From assembly GCA_001430745.1 (NCBI GenBank), contig KQ482003.1:1200781-1225506 (forward strand): a stretch of 24,726 nucleotides of DNA, read 5' to 3'. Position 1 is the stretch's first letter; each line of letters begins with the position of its first letter. The notes beneath the pieces are model-generated. The model was not told the origin of the DNA. It did not search any database and worked only from the letters and a program-made list of their open reading frames with translations. This document shows, one piece after another, positions 1 through 10,875 of the stretch. A program made the position numbers and the translations under genes. Source of the stretch: Auxenochlorella pyrenoidosa (taxonomy: Eukaryota; Chlorophyta; Trebouxiophyceae; Chlorellales; Chlorellaceae).

Positions 1-185
1 GTGAAAGTCCAACTCGCTGCTGCAGCAGCAAGCGCAGTGCCTTGGCTGCTGGTATCGGCTGCAGGGAAAAGCAGGGTTGTGTGGCTGCGTTCTGCGGTGT
101 GGGTGTTTCTCTGCGGTTCGCGATCTTTCGGTCTTGCAGTGCACGAGGTCTCCGCCCTCTACCCCCGCACCCACCCCATCTCCAG
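1..185 (+). other. Partial intron of the ankyrin-glycosyltransferase gene
   Basis: No plausible coding segment is seen here. The stretch begins with GTGAAA, which would serve as a splice donor exactly at the window edge, and ends in a pyrimidine-rich tract with CAG at 183-185 before an ankyrin-coding exon. It is read as an intron whose upstream exon lies outside the window. Confidence 0.55.
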
Positions 186-3100
186 GCGCGGTGGTGTGGC
201 TCCTCCAACGGGGCGCCGACCTGACCAGGCTGAAGCAGGATGGCTGGCAGGACACCGCCCTGCACTACGCCGCCGGCAGCGGCTCCATGGAGTGTGTGCA
301 GGCGCTGCTGGCCTGGGGCGCCGACGCGACGCTGGCCAACTCGCTGGGTGAGGCAAAGGGCTGGTGCACACATTTGCTGCGCTGCTGCATCCCAGCTTGT
401 GATGAAAGCAGGGCCAACACCGGCCCCGGCCAACGACCGGTGGCCATTCGAGGCGCCGCCGTTGCGCAGCTGCACAGCACTGGCACGCCTCGTTGCGCTT
501 CAGCCGCACTGCCCCCTGGCATCTGTACGCTGCACAGGCTCGCAGCCCGCGGACGTGGCTGCCAGGGCGGGTCACCATAGCTTGGCGAGCTACCTCCGCT
601 CATTCGCTGTTGCTGCTGCCGCCCGCAAAGCCGCTGCCGCCAGCGCGGACTGCACCAGCAGCGCGGACTGCACCAGCAGCGATGCCAGCTCTGCGCAGCC
701 AGAGTCTGGAAGCGGCACGGACTGCGGCGTGGACGCAGGCGGCAGCCCGGGCTGCCCGCCCGACCTGCCATCTCTGCCCAGCAAGCAGGAGCTGATCCGG
801 CGGCACATCATGGACCCCTTCAGGGCGGCCCGTGCCCGCCACAAGCAGAGCCGGGGCGACCTGCTTGCAGGGGGAGAGGCAGTGGAGGCTGCTGGCTCCC
901 CGCCCGCAGGCTCCCCGGCAGTTGGCTCATCCGCTGTCAGCACGCCAGCCATTGGCTCCTCGGCGGCCATCTCGCCTCAGGCCTCGTCCAACATGGGGGC
1001 CAAGGCAGCCGCGGCTGCTGTTGCGGCACGCGCCTCTGCTGCTCTCGCAGTCAAGGTAGCCAGCGCAGCGGAAGAGGCAGATGCTGGCGGGCGCGGCACG
1101 GCTGCTGCCCGCGAGCGGGAGGCCGCGCTGCGGCGGCTTGTGCAGCGGGGCTTCGAGGGGTGGGGCACGCCGGGCACGGTGCCCAAGCGGGAGACCTGGC
1201 TCTTTCGCCCGCTGGCCATCCTCACCCAGGTGAGCTTCTGGAAGTGCGCCTTGCCTGTGTGGCAGTGCTTGGAGGACTTGAAGAATGTGCTGTGCTGGGC
1301 GACGGGCGGCATGCTGTGTGCGCCAGCATCCATGCCTTATCTGCCCTTAGTGCCATGCGACCACCATCTCCAAGCCTGCTTCCACCTGGCCCTTTTTGCC
1401 TCGCCGCCTTCTTGCAGCCTGGCCCTGCTACTCGCTGCAAGTGCTACCTGCTGCTACAGAACACAGGCGAATTGCTCTTCACCTGCTCTCACCCACCCAA
1501 TGCAGTTCCTGGGCGGCGCGTACCTGGTGTGGCGCGCGCTGCGCACGCTGCGCCCCGGTCTGTTCTACCTCTACTCCATCCCCTTCTGGTGGGGCCCTGC
1601 CCGTGCACGGCTGTGCATTTCATGTGTTGCAATGTTCATCTCTTGCACAGGTTGAATCTGCTCATTTTTAAAAGTCTGAATAGTTGTGTATCAGCCTGTC
1701 GTCTCAAAGTATCACCTCACCCATACACACATGGCATGTCCCAGCCCGACCCGACCCTGCTTTCAGGCTGGCCGAGTTCCTGGCGTACTGCATGTCCTAC
1801 TGCTTCGTCACCAGCCTGTTCAACATGATTGAGCGTCCGGAGCGGCGCGTGCGGGAGATGCTGCCGCCGGAGCGAGTGCCGCATGTGGACATCTTCATTT
1901 GCACCTACTCAGGCAGGCAGTGCTGTTTGACGGGTCCTGGGGCACCGGATCTGCCTCAATGCATGTTGAACGTGCTTCCTGGCCTCTCACCTATGATGCT
2001 GCACCATGGCTTACAGAGCAGCGCAGCACTGAGGCGGGCAACACGGAGGAATGTGCATGCCAGCAGCGCCGTTTTCCTTGTCTGCACACATACACATTGC
2101 ATATGGCTCTTCCCTGACTTGCCCTCCATGTCACCCACCACCTGAAGAGCCAGTCGACATTGTGGAGCCAACCGCTGTTGCGGCCCTGAACATGAACTGG
2201 CCAGGCACCAAGTGAGCGCCAGCGGTGGTATGCCACGCCTTAACTGCAGCTTCCAAGCGCAGAGGCAAGGCCTGCGATGTGCAAATTCGCCATCATTGTT
2301 TGCCGGACTGTCTTCCAACTGGCCCTGCCACTGACCAGCTGCAACTCCTGCCCTCTTGCTGCCGTTTCTCCCACCAGGATGACCGTGCACATCCTGGACG
2401 ACTCTAACAGGCCTGAAATGGCGCGCCTGGTCCGCAGGCTGACCTTCCAGTGCAAGTGAGTTGGGACAGGACTACTGTGGCAAAGGCAATCCGTGCATGC
2501 TCTGCATGCGGCACCCTCACCTGCTGCTCGGGGTTCCTTCCCTCTGAATATCACTCCTCATGCTCAGCGTGGGATGCCTCCCTGCCTCAGGTACATGCGG
2601 CGCGAGGCGAGCATTGTGTATGTGGCACGCCAGAAGGTCAAGGGCGTGCCCCACCATGCCAAGGCGGGCAACATCAACTCCTGCCTCCTCAAGGAGGGGG
2701 CCAAGAAGGGAGAGTTCGTCCTGGTGCTAGACTGCGACATGAGTGAGTGGAGGCTGGGAGCTCCTCGCGGTGCCTTGCCCATTAGCCAGGCACCAGTGGC
2801 TGGTGGTGGCTGTGGCGAGGGACCATTCCGAAGGCGACGGGCCACACAGCGAGAGGCTGCGGGCCCGACGGCAGCCATGCTGCCAGGCAACCTGGCCAGC
2901 TGACCTCCATGTGCACAGAACCTCAAGCCCCACTCTCCCGACCGACCCCCACTTCCCTGCCCGCAGTCGTGCACCCTGACTTCCTGGAGCGCACCGTGGG
3001 CCACTTTTATGTCCAGAAGGCCGAGGGCAAGCTGCCCATGCCAGCCAAGGGCGGTACAGGCGCAGCGGAGCAGCAGCCCAAGGGCTGGTGCGCGCGCCTG

Positions 3101-6100
3101 TGGCCCTTCTCGGCCCTTCTCGGCCCTTCTCGGCCCTTCTCGGCTGCGCAGCGCGGCAGGAAGACCAAAGGCGATGATGCCGGCAAGGGGGACAGCCAGC
3201 GGCTGCGCTGGGTGCCCAAGGCCAAGGCTGCCTTCATCCAGACGCCCCAGGTGCGGGGCCAGCGGCAGGGGCTCCCCGGCCACCATGCTCTCGCTCACGG
3301 GAGCCTGCAGACAGCGAGGCATCTGAACCCGGCTGCAGGCATGTGCAGAAAACGATGGGTTTGTGCCTGTGGCTTGCAGGACTTCTGGAACGTGGACGCA
3401 GCAGACCCGATGGTGCACTGCGCCCGCTTCTTCTACGGGCCCATGCTGCAAGGCCGTGACGGCATTGGCGCTGCCCCCTGCTGCGGCACCGGCGTGGTAT
3501 TCCGGCGGGATGTGCTGGTGTCGATTGGCGGTCAGGCCTATGGCAGCATCACAGAGGTGAGCGGGGCTGCATCATGCAGCAAGCAGGCAGTGGCATGCTC
3601 AGCTGAGTGTGTGTGGCGAGGGGGCGAGATCCTGCCACGGCGGCAGCAGCACTGCACCATTGCTGCACCAGTAGCCATCACCTTGTCCCAGCCAAGCCAG
3701 GCAGTACTGACCGCATGGGGGAACCCTCCACGCCCCCGCAGGACTACAACTCGGCGATGACGCTGATGTCTGCGGGCATGGCCACCATGTGGGTGTGAAT
3801 GCGTGGTGCAGGGGCCAGGCTGGAGTTGCATGCGTGTGGCACGTCAATCCAAGGGCGGCGGGAGCACCCCAGGCTCTGACAGACACATCACATGAACCTG
3901 CACCGCCACTCCCTGCCTGCAGGTACCTCAACGAGCGCCTGTCATTCGGCATGGCGCCGGACCACATTGCGGATGTGAGGGGTGGAGTCATGAGTTCTCG
4001 GGCAGGGCGCCGAGGATGCAAAGCCTTCAGCACACACATTGCAAGCCCAGCGACAACAGAGCGCCGCGCCGAGCAAGCACCTTGCGCCTGCTGCCCGCCC
4101 TCCCGCCCCGCAGGTCATGACGCAGCGCCTGCGCTGGGCCATGGGCGCCATCCAGATTCTGATGAAGGACAACCCGCTGCGCCTGGTGCGGGGGTGGGGG
4201 TGGGGGGGTTCACACCGCCGTGCTGCTCTGCTGGCCTTTTGGTGTGCATCGCCGTCAATGCAGGCTCCTGTTGCAGGCTTCACATTCCGCGCCGCTGCAC
4301 AATCCTGAGGACAGGGCCTGTGTCCGCACAAGAGTCAACCATGCTGCCTGATATGCACCTCGACCGCAGCCGGGCCTGACGGTGCCCCAGTCACTGCTCT
4401 TCTTTGAGGCGGCGGCGCACCACTACCTGGCCTTCAGCACCATCTTCATGGCTGTGGTGCCTATCGTCTTCCTCTACTCACAGGTCTCGCCCATGGTCTG
4501 GTGAGGGGTTTGGCAAAGGCAGGGTGGGGCAGGCAAGGCGATATCTTGGTTCCAGGGCTGGGCTTCTTGCCCTCTCGAGCAGCCCCTGGGCTGGGCGCTT
4601 GATGCCGACAAATGTAGCAGAGCAATGCTAGTGCAACATAACCTATATCCAACCCCGCCCCCGCAGCGCCCACCTGTGGGAGTTTGCCGCCGTCTTTGGG
4701 GCGTGGTACCTGTGCAACCGGTGAGGGGTGTTGTCATGGTGTGTGAATCGATGATGCTCTGGGTGGCAGCCGCATTCAAAGGCTTCGTGCCCCACTAGCT
4801 TGCTGTGCTGGGCACATGCGGCGTGTATTTAGCGTCATCTGGAAAGCACTCGCGTCACGCTTGCCTCTCTGGCACACTTGTCTTGTTCTGATGTGGCTGC
4901 CGCACTGCCCTGCAAGCAGGCTGATGATGTGGCACCTGCACAGGGGCACCGAGGGTGGCATGCAGGAGCTCTGGCGCGGCAGCCAGGTGAGTCTTTGCCC
5001 CGCTTGTGCTCCTGCATTCTCACAGTGCAGTCGCACATGCGCAGGCAGCATAGCCCTGCTCATACAAGGCAGGCTAGGCAGGCTGTGCAACCCGCCTGTA
5101 ACTGCCTTGCTAGCCTGCTGCTGCTATCACAGCCTTGCAAGTGACCCTGTCAATCCAGAACGACCCCCAACCCCGACCCGCTCCTCACACCCCTTCAAGC
5201 CTCCACCCCCTCCCGCACAGATGTGGGTGTGGATGGCGCCCAACCACGTCAAGGCCATCTGGAAGGTACTGGTGGCAGAGAACCCGATCGTCAAGCGTCT
5301 GTTCAACTTTGAGATCGGCTTCTCGGTGAGGCGCAGCCGCTTTGGTTGTGATAGCCTGCCCGCAGGTGCTGCTGAACTGCTTTTATACGAACGATGTTTG
5401 TGCGTTGCACAGCTGACGTGGTATCGCTTGTGCCTTTGAGCCTGACCTGCCTCGCAGGTCACCAAGAAGGACAAGGAGCAGGACACGCAGTGGGCGTCGT
5501 TCAAAAAGGCGCTGGGCGTGACCTGGCCGCACCTGCTCTACCTGGCGGCCTTCATTTCAGGCATAATCTACTTCATCGTCACCGCCGCCAAGGGCTGGTA
5601 CAGGTGGGGGTGGGAGCGCGTGTGTGTGTGTGCGGGTGGCGTGGGCGGTGGGGTCGGGGGCATGGTGCATCTGCTAGTCGGGGAGGCCTTGGCGGGCTCG
5701 CCTGGGAGGCTCCTCTCCTGTTCACCCCCACCCCCCCCTGCACCACCGAAAAATCTCCCTCCCGTGCTCCGTACCCTGCATTTGCAGCGCGTGGCAAATC
5801 ATGATCTTCCTGTCTGCCATCGCGTGGGGCATGCTCATCGTGCTCTGCATCTGGCCCGCGATCTACACCATGCTCCCCCGGTGAGGCCCCGCCAGGGTAT
5901 TGCCCTGCCTTGCCCTGCCGAGCCTGCTGCCGGTGCTGTGTAGCTGCTGTGGCTACCTACAGCAAGAGTGCCATCCCCAGCCCGCTTGCACTGCACCAGA
6001 TTCCGGATCCACCTGGCCATGCCTCCACTCCAATCAACACCGCCCCCTCCTCCGGCCCCCGCCCTCAGGGTGGAGACGGAGGCGGGGTGGCGCATTGTGT

Positions 6101-9100
6101 GGGACCCCTTCGAGGACCCCGCCAAGGCCCGGGCCAGGGAGGCCTCCACCGCGAACGCCCCCCAGGTCTCGCGCATGCTCAGCTTTGGTGCCGGCTCGCT
6201 GGCGGCCGGCACCTCGCACGCGCAGCGTCTGATGCGCAAGTCTGTGGATTTTCTGTCTTCACACCTGCCCTTTCGGTGGGGTGGGGATGCCAGCACCCTG
6301 CGGCGCCAGCTGCAGCAGCGGCAGAACGACGAGGGCGGCAGCGGCATGGGCGCCCCCCAGGCAGCCGCTCCAGGCGGCCCTCAGGCGCTTGACCTGCGCG
6401 CTGCGACGGCTGGCATGGCTTCCTTGGTGCCGGGAGGAGGGTCCGATGCGGTGAGGGTGGGGTTCTGGCCTGGCAATGTTGGCATGCATGCTGTGGTGAT
6501 GCCAAAGCGCCGCCTTGATGCGCTGCCTGCCAGGGTCCTGCCGCCATTGTGGCGTGGTCGGTGGGGCGGGCTGTGTGGCGGGCATGGGCCGGGCGGTGTC
6601 TGTGTCGCTTCGAGCGATCAAGTGCACCCGTCCCGGTTGTTTTACCTGCCTGTCTGCATGCCACTCTGTGCAACAACCACAGCAAGCGCTACCTGCTCTC
6701 ACACCTTCATGTAGGCAACCAGCGAGCCGCCGACAACGGTTGTCCTGCATCCCACCACTTTGGCAGCAAGCAGTGCTGGCAGCCACGCCAGCCCCTTTAC
6801 TGTACAGGCAGTCGGCTTCTCTGGAGGAAGTACCGCTAGCAGCGCTGCCAGCGCCAGCCCCTTTGCAGCTGGCGGCACGGCCAGCACGCATGCTGCTGAC
6901 ACTGTCCGTGTCGCTCCCACCGTCCAGGTTGCCAGTGCCAGCCCCTTTGCTGCTGGCAGCAGTGCCGGCATGCAGGCTGCCGACACTGTCCGTGTCGCTC
7001 CCATCGTCCAGTTTGCCAGCGCCAGCCCCTTTGCTGCTGGCAGCAGTGCCGGCATGCAGGCTCCCGACACTGTCCGTGTTGCGCCCTCCAGTAGCGCTGC
7101 CAGCGCCAGCCCCTTTGCCGCTGGCAGCGCTGCCATCACGCAGGCTGACACTGTCTGTGTCGCGCCTACTGGCCAGGGTGCCAGTGTGAGCCCTTTTGCA
7201 GCCGGCAGAACTGCCAGAATGCAGGTTGCGGACACATTTAGCCCTGCCACCACCAACCAGGCAGGCAGCGCCAGCCCCTTTGCCTCCGAATCGCAAGCGC
7301 AACGTGCACAGGGGATGGCACCAGGGCCAACTGGCAGCCTTGCCTGGGGACGGCAGCAGCAGCAGCCCGCCCATGTGGCAATCTCGGTGCCCGAGGGCCC
7401 AGCCAATGCTACAGGACGCTCAGCCATGCTGCCCCCCGCTCTGTCAGCCTACCTGCAGCGCAGCCTGAGCCAGACCTCGCAGGTAAGACAGCTGTTGGCA
7501 ACTGGAAGGCAGGGTGCATGCGCGGAGGCTGCCTTTCCATGTTGCATGCACAGCAAGCCGGTTGGCGGCTGGAGACCCTGCACGCTCTCATGTTGGAACT
7601 AGCTTGCCGCGCCCCCCCCACCCCACCCCACCCCACCCCCCCACCCCCACCCCACCCATGCTGCACCTCCCCTCCCCTGCTCCCTTCCTGTCAGGCGCTT
7701 GGCTCCGATGTACACCGGACCCGACCCCTGTCCAACTTTGGCAGGGTTGGGCTCAGGGGTCGGGTGGACGCCGTGCTCACAAGCTCGGCGCTCCTGACCT
7801 CCATGGTGCGCCGGCAGGGCGTGCCGAAGCGGACTGTGGCAGGCCTGGCTGGTGCCGCGTGACAAGGGCTCCCAGCCACTCAACTGCGACCCGCGTGCCC
7901 GGCATGTGGCACTCAAAATGCAAACCCCACCCCCGGCCCCTGGCCGAGGCCCCCGCTCCCCAACACCCTCCCCCGGATCTCGGTGCGCCGTGTGCAGGTG
8001 CTGCCCGAGCGCAGCAGCGCCGCCCCCGACACTGTGTCGGTCTTGCTGGATGCGGTGGGGAATGTGGCGCCGGCAGGGGACCCCTCGGGCGCCAGCGCCC
8101 AGGGCCGGCAGGAGTCGCACCAGCTGCTGCCGGGGCTGGAGGGTGCCAGCCGCTTGGAGGCTGCCACAGAGGGTGGGTGGGCTGCTGCAGCCCTTTGCTG
8201 GGAGTGAGGTTGTGGGCAAGGCGGCCTGGTCTACGCATGGCCTGTTGTCAGCGAGGGCGAGGGACAGGCCCAGCGGCCGCGCAGGGATCGCTGACTCATG
8301 GCTGACTCCTCCCTATGCGCAGGCGCCCAGACATCGTTGGTATTGGACCCCGAGCACGCGACCACCCTGCAGCACCTGAACGCCCTCACGGGGGCCAGCG
8401 TGGAGCCGGCGCCGGCATCCGCCGTCTCGCTTGGCGGCCGGCGCGGCGCGGCCGCCGCCTCGCCCTTTGTGTCCGCCACGGGCGGCGCCACCCTGTCGGT
8501 CACGGCCGGCCAGCTGCCCGTCATCTCTGAGGTGCGCCTCAACAGCGAGAACAGCCTGGACCTGGGCCTGCGGCGCAGCGCCGACTTTGGGCCCGCCGGC
8601 GGCCAGCAGGCGCGCCGGCGCAGCATCGGCCAGGCGCGGCGGGACAGTCTCGACCGGCAGCAGCAGGGCGGCCCGGACTACCGGGGGCGCAGCCACGACT
8701 TTGCCCAGCGGCGCGGCGCCGACCCCGGGCTGCGACGCTCCACCGCGGCATGGGGCGCCGGCGGCAACCCTTCCCTGCAGCTGCACCACGACCCTGCTCT
8801 GCCGGTGGTGGAGGAGGAGGGGGAGGAGGGGGAGGAGGGGCAAGGCGCAGGGGAGGAGTGCATACCTGCAGCCGGCGACATGCGCGCCGGCAGCGTCGAC
8901 GGCGGCAGCAGCAGCAGCGGCGGCGGCTCCGCCGAGGACTCGCTTGTGGAGGAGCTTGCAGCTGAGGCAAAGCTCGGGGAGCAGCATGCAACCGCAGGTA
9001 TGTGCCGCGGGCAGAAGAAGGTCGCCGGGCTTGCATGTGTGATTGTGGTGCTGGCGAGCAGCTCCATGAGAGAAGCATGCTGAGGCTATTCGCCCAGGCT

Positions 9101-10062
9101 CGTGTACCGCCAAACTTGCAGGCCGCTGTTTGCCTCACCTGCAGCCCCCTGCTGTTGGGCTTGCAGAGCGCTGCATCAACCCCTCCCACGGGTCCTGCCC
9201 TGCACCACAGCAACAATATTCCACCCCTCTTCCGGTATGGTACACTGGGTTGCAAGACCACGTTAAACCTGCTTCCCCCCCACCGCGCAGACGCCACTCC
9301 TGACCGCGTGACGATGCTGTCCCGCCAGCTGGTGGACCTGGCCGCCTCGCTCTGCCCCGCCAACGCCTCGATGCTGCTGGACCAGGGGTACAGCCTGGCG
9401 GTGCCAGTGGTGCCCACCTCCATCTACGAGCACACCCTGGTGGCGCGCCCCAACTTCAGGGAGAGGTGCGGCATCGAGCAGGAATGGGCGGGGGGACGCG
9501 GTGTGGCGACACGCCAGCAGGGCGCTGCACATGGCGCGCGCTGAATAGCATATGCCCGAGCTGCGGTGATGTGGATGATGCTCCTGCATGCAAGGAGCCC
9601 CAGGAGTACAGCCGTTTTGACAGTTTTGAAGGGCAGCTGTCACTCCTCGGTGCTGGCCATGCACTGCGCCCACCCTGGGACTGCTTCTGCACGCCCTGAG
9701 CCTCGACCCATCCAGATGAAAGAGTTGCGCCCGCCCTGGCTGTGCCGGATGCAGGGAGAGCCCGGCCTCCAACTGGATGTTCCTCATCGTCAACGGCGCC
9801 CTGCTGGCCTGCCTGGTGCGCCTGTGACCATGCCGCAGATGCACAGGCGCAGCTGCCCCGCGACCTCTGCCCGCAGTAGCGCTCCCAGAGCAGAGCAGCA
9901 GGGACAGACCGGGCTGTACGTGATGGCACGCCATCGCCCAGGCCAGACAGTGCACCCAGCAAGCCGCGCGCCCTCGGCCTCCCCCTGCAGGTGGTTGGCT
10001 CAGTGCTGGACGTGAAGATGAACAAGGCAGATTCGGATGTGGCGGCCACGATTGGCATTTGA
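186..10062 (+). CDS. Ankyrin-repeat / BcsA-type family 2 glycosyltransferase fusion with long repeat-bearing tail (5' partial)
   Basis: Likely a membrane-bound processive glycan synthase (cellulose synthase-like) using a nucleotide sugar. The visible part is about 1,673 residues in exons 186-347, 538-1229, 1506-1588, 1767-1912, 2148-2211, 2378-2455, 2591-2742, 2967-3250, 3380-3556, 3742-3788, 3923-3974, 4114-4185, 4370-4500, 4667-4720, 4920-4986, 5221-5325, 5458-5603, 5788-5880, 6069-6450, 6715-7482, 7695-7805, 7998-8172, 8323-8997, 9291-9465, 9755-9815 and 9991-10062 (TGA). The N-terminus has ankyrin signatures (DTALHYAAGSGSMECVQALL; ADVAARAGHHSL). The catalytic core shows VDIFICTYSEPVD, ILDDSNRP, HAKAGNIN, the DxD site LDCDM, TED at the 3556/3742 junction and QRLRW, followed by the gating-loop match FSVTKK to BcsA FxVTxK. 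About two membrane helices precede the core, four follow it, and one lies near the C-terminus (NWMFLIVNGALLACLV). No PilZ domain was seen. The roughly 800-residue tail after exon 5788-5880 is low complexity. The exact product sugar is not determined. The exons after 7482 are the least certain. Confidence 0.88.
642..677 (+). repeat. 18-base tandem duplication in coding sequence
   Basis: Two adjacent 18-base units (AGCGCGGACTGCACCAGC) encode SADCTS twice, just after the ankyrin segment of the glycosyltransferase gene. The unit length is a multiple of three, so the frame is kept. Confidence 0.85.
1913..2147 (+). other. GC-AG intron in the glycosyltransferase gene
   Basis: The donor reads CAG|GCAGGC and the acceptor GAAG|AG. 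This junction joins TYS to EPVDIVEP, giving the unbroken family motif FICTYSEPVDIVEPT. No GT donor in a compatible phase restores the motif, so the non-canonical donor is well constrained by homology. Confidence 0.8.
3101..3140 (+). repeat. Four 10-base tandem units inside a glycosyltransferase exon
   Basis: The unit CGGCCCTTCT occurs four times, the first copy starting with T. It lies in exon 2967-3250, in an insertion between the DxD region and the RWVPKAKAAFIQTPQ segment. Because the unit is 10 bases, each copy is read in a different frame (WPFSALLGPSRPFSA), so a one-copy change would shift the frame. Confidence 0.95.
6850..7284 (+). repeat. 84-base coding minisatellite
   Basis: Units begin at 6850, 6934, 7018, 7102, 7183 and 7267 (spacings 84, 84, 84, 81, 84). 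They encode a 27-28-residue period, consensus SASPFAAGSSAGMQAADTV followed by RVAP and a variable linker, in exon 6715-7482 of the glycosyltransferase tail. A diverged SPF copy lies just upstream near 6796. The repeat is stop-poor in other frames and on the other strand, which creates spurious overlapping ORFs. Confidence 0.95.
7611..7658 (+). repeat. C-rich low-complexity tract in an intron
   Basis: Runs of four to eight C separated by single A fill the intron 7483-7694, ending about 35 bases before the acceptor. It may act as an extended pyrimidine tract. The complementary strand is a strong G-quadruplex-forming pattern. Confidence 0.85.
8811..8840 (+). repeat. GAG/GGA-rich tract encoding an acidic run
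   Basis: Purine-only sequence encodes EEEGEEGEEG in exon 8323-8997 of the glycosyltransferase tail. It is a simple-sequence acidic patch downstream of a basic, Arg/Ser-rich stretch. Confidence 0.85.
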
Positions 10063-10875
10063 TGACCACGCAACTGTGCATTCACAGGCAGTGCTGCAGG
10101 ATTAGCCTGCGGCCTGATTTGATCTAGAGCAGTAGCGATTCATTTTGGACAGAACTTTCAAAACACATTTGCACCCCTGACCCTGCTTCCACTCCACGTC
10201 GCAGCAGGCTGTACATTTATTGCAAGCAGTTTGGCGAGCGACAGGGCGCAGGTACAGCTGCGTCCAAGCTGTCAGCACTGCCTCCTGAGCGCAACCTTGA
10301 GGAGGGGGCTCAACGGTGGCGGTGTCACGATCTTGCAACATTATTGGTAAATCAATACGATGGATCGCCAGAGCGGCGTCTACATCTTGGCATTGTGCAA
10401 AGGGCGGCAGGCCACTTGAGCAAGGGGACATGCGAAAAAAGGCGGTTCAATGCAAATTAGGGAGGGCTTGGTTCGGCGGGCAGGGTTGGGGAGGATACGA
10501 GAAAAGAGTTGAGGCGCGCGGTATGGTCGCCCCGACAGCGGCGTAGGCAGGCTCAATGCATAAACAACAATTAGGTATAAGCAGAATACAAGCTTGTCAG
10601 AAGCAGGTGGGTTCACCCAAGCACAGCAGTTGCCCAGAAAGGCACGCTGGCGAGGCATGGCCAGGGTGCACACTTCGCGAATGGTGGGCGGCTGTGCAAC
10701 AGCAGGCAGCCAGCATAGCAGGGCTCGAAGTGCAGCCAGCCCACAGGTTACGCAGCCCCGTTGATCGCGCTGCCGACAGCGGACCGCACAGCGGTGGCAC
10801 AGAGGAAGGGGAGCGGCCACGGCGGCCCCACTCAGCAGCGCGCGGCTCGGGGGCTAGCAGGCGCCTGCCGGCAGG
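10063..10875. other. Convergent intergenic region (3' flanks)
   Basis: This lies between the stop codons of the plus-strand glycosyltransferase and the minus-strand kinase. It is locally less GC-rich (for example 10130-10220) and presumably holds both 3' UTRs. I looked for TGTAA poly(A) signals on both strands and found none. No tRNA, ORF with recognisable domain, or other feature was seen. Confidence 0.7.

Noticed and set aside
6259..7427. Overlapping open frames on both strands across the 84-base repeat
   Set aside because: They are produced by the stop-free repeat unit. Only the plus-strand frame joins in phase to the neighbouring synthase exons.
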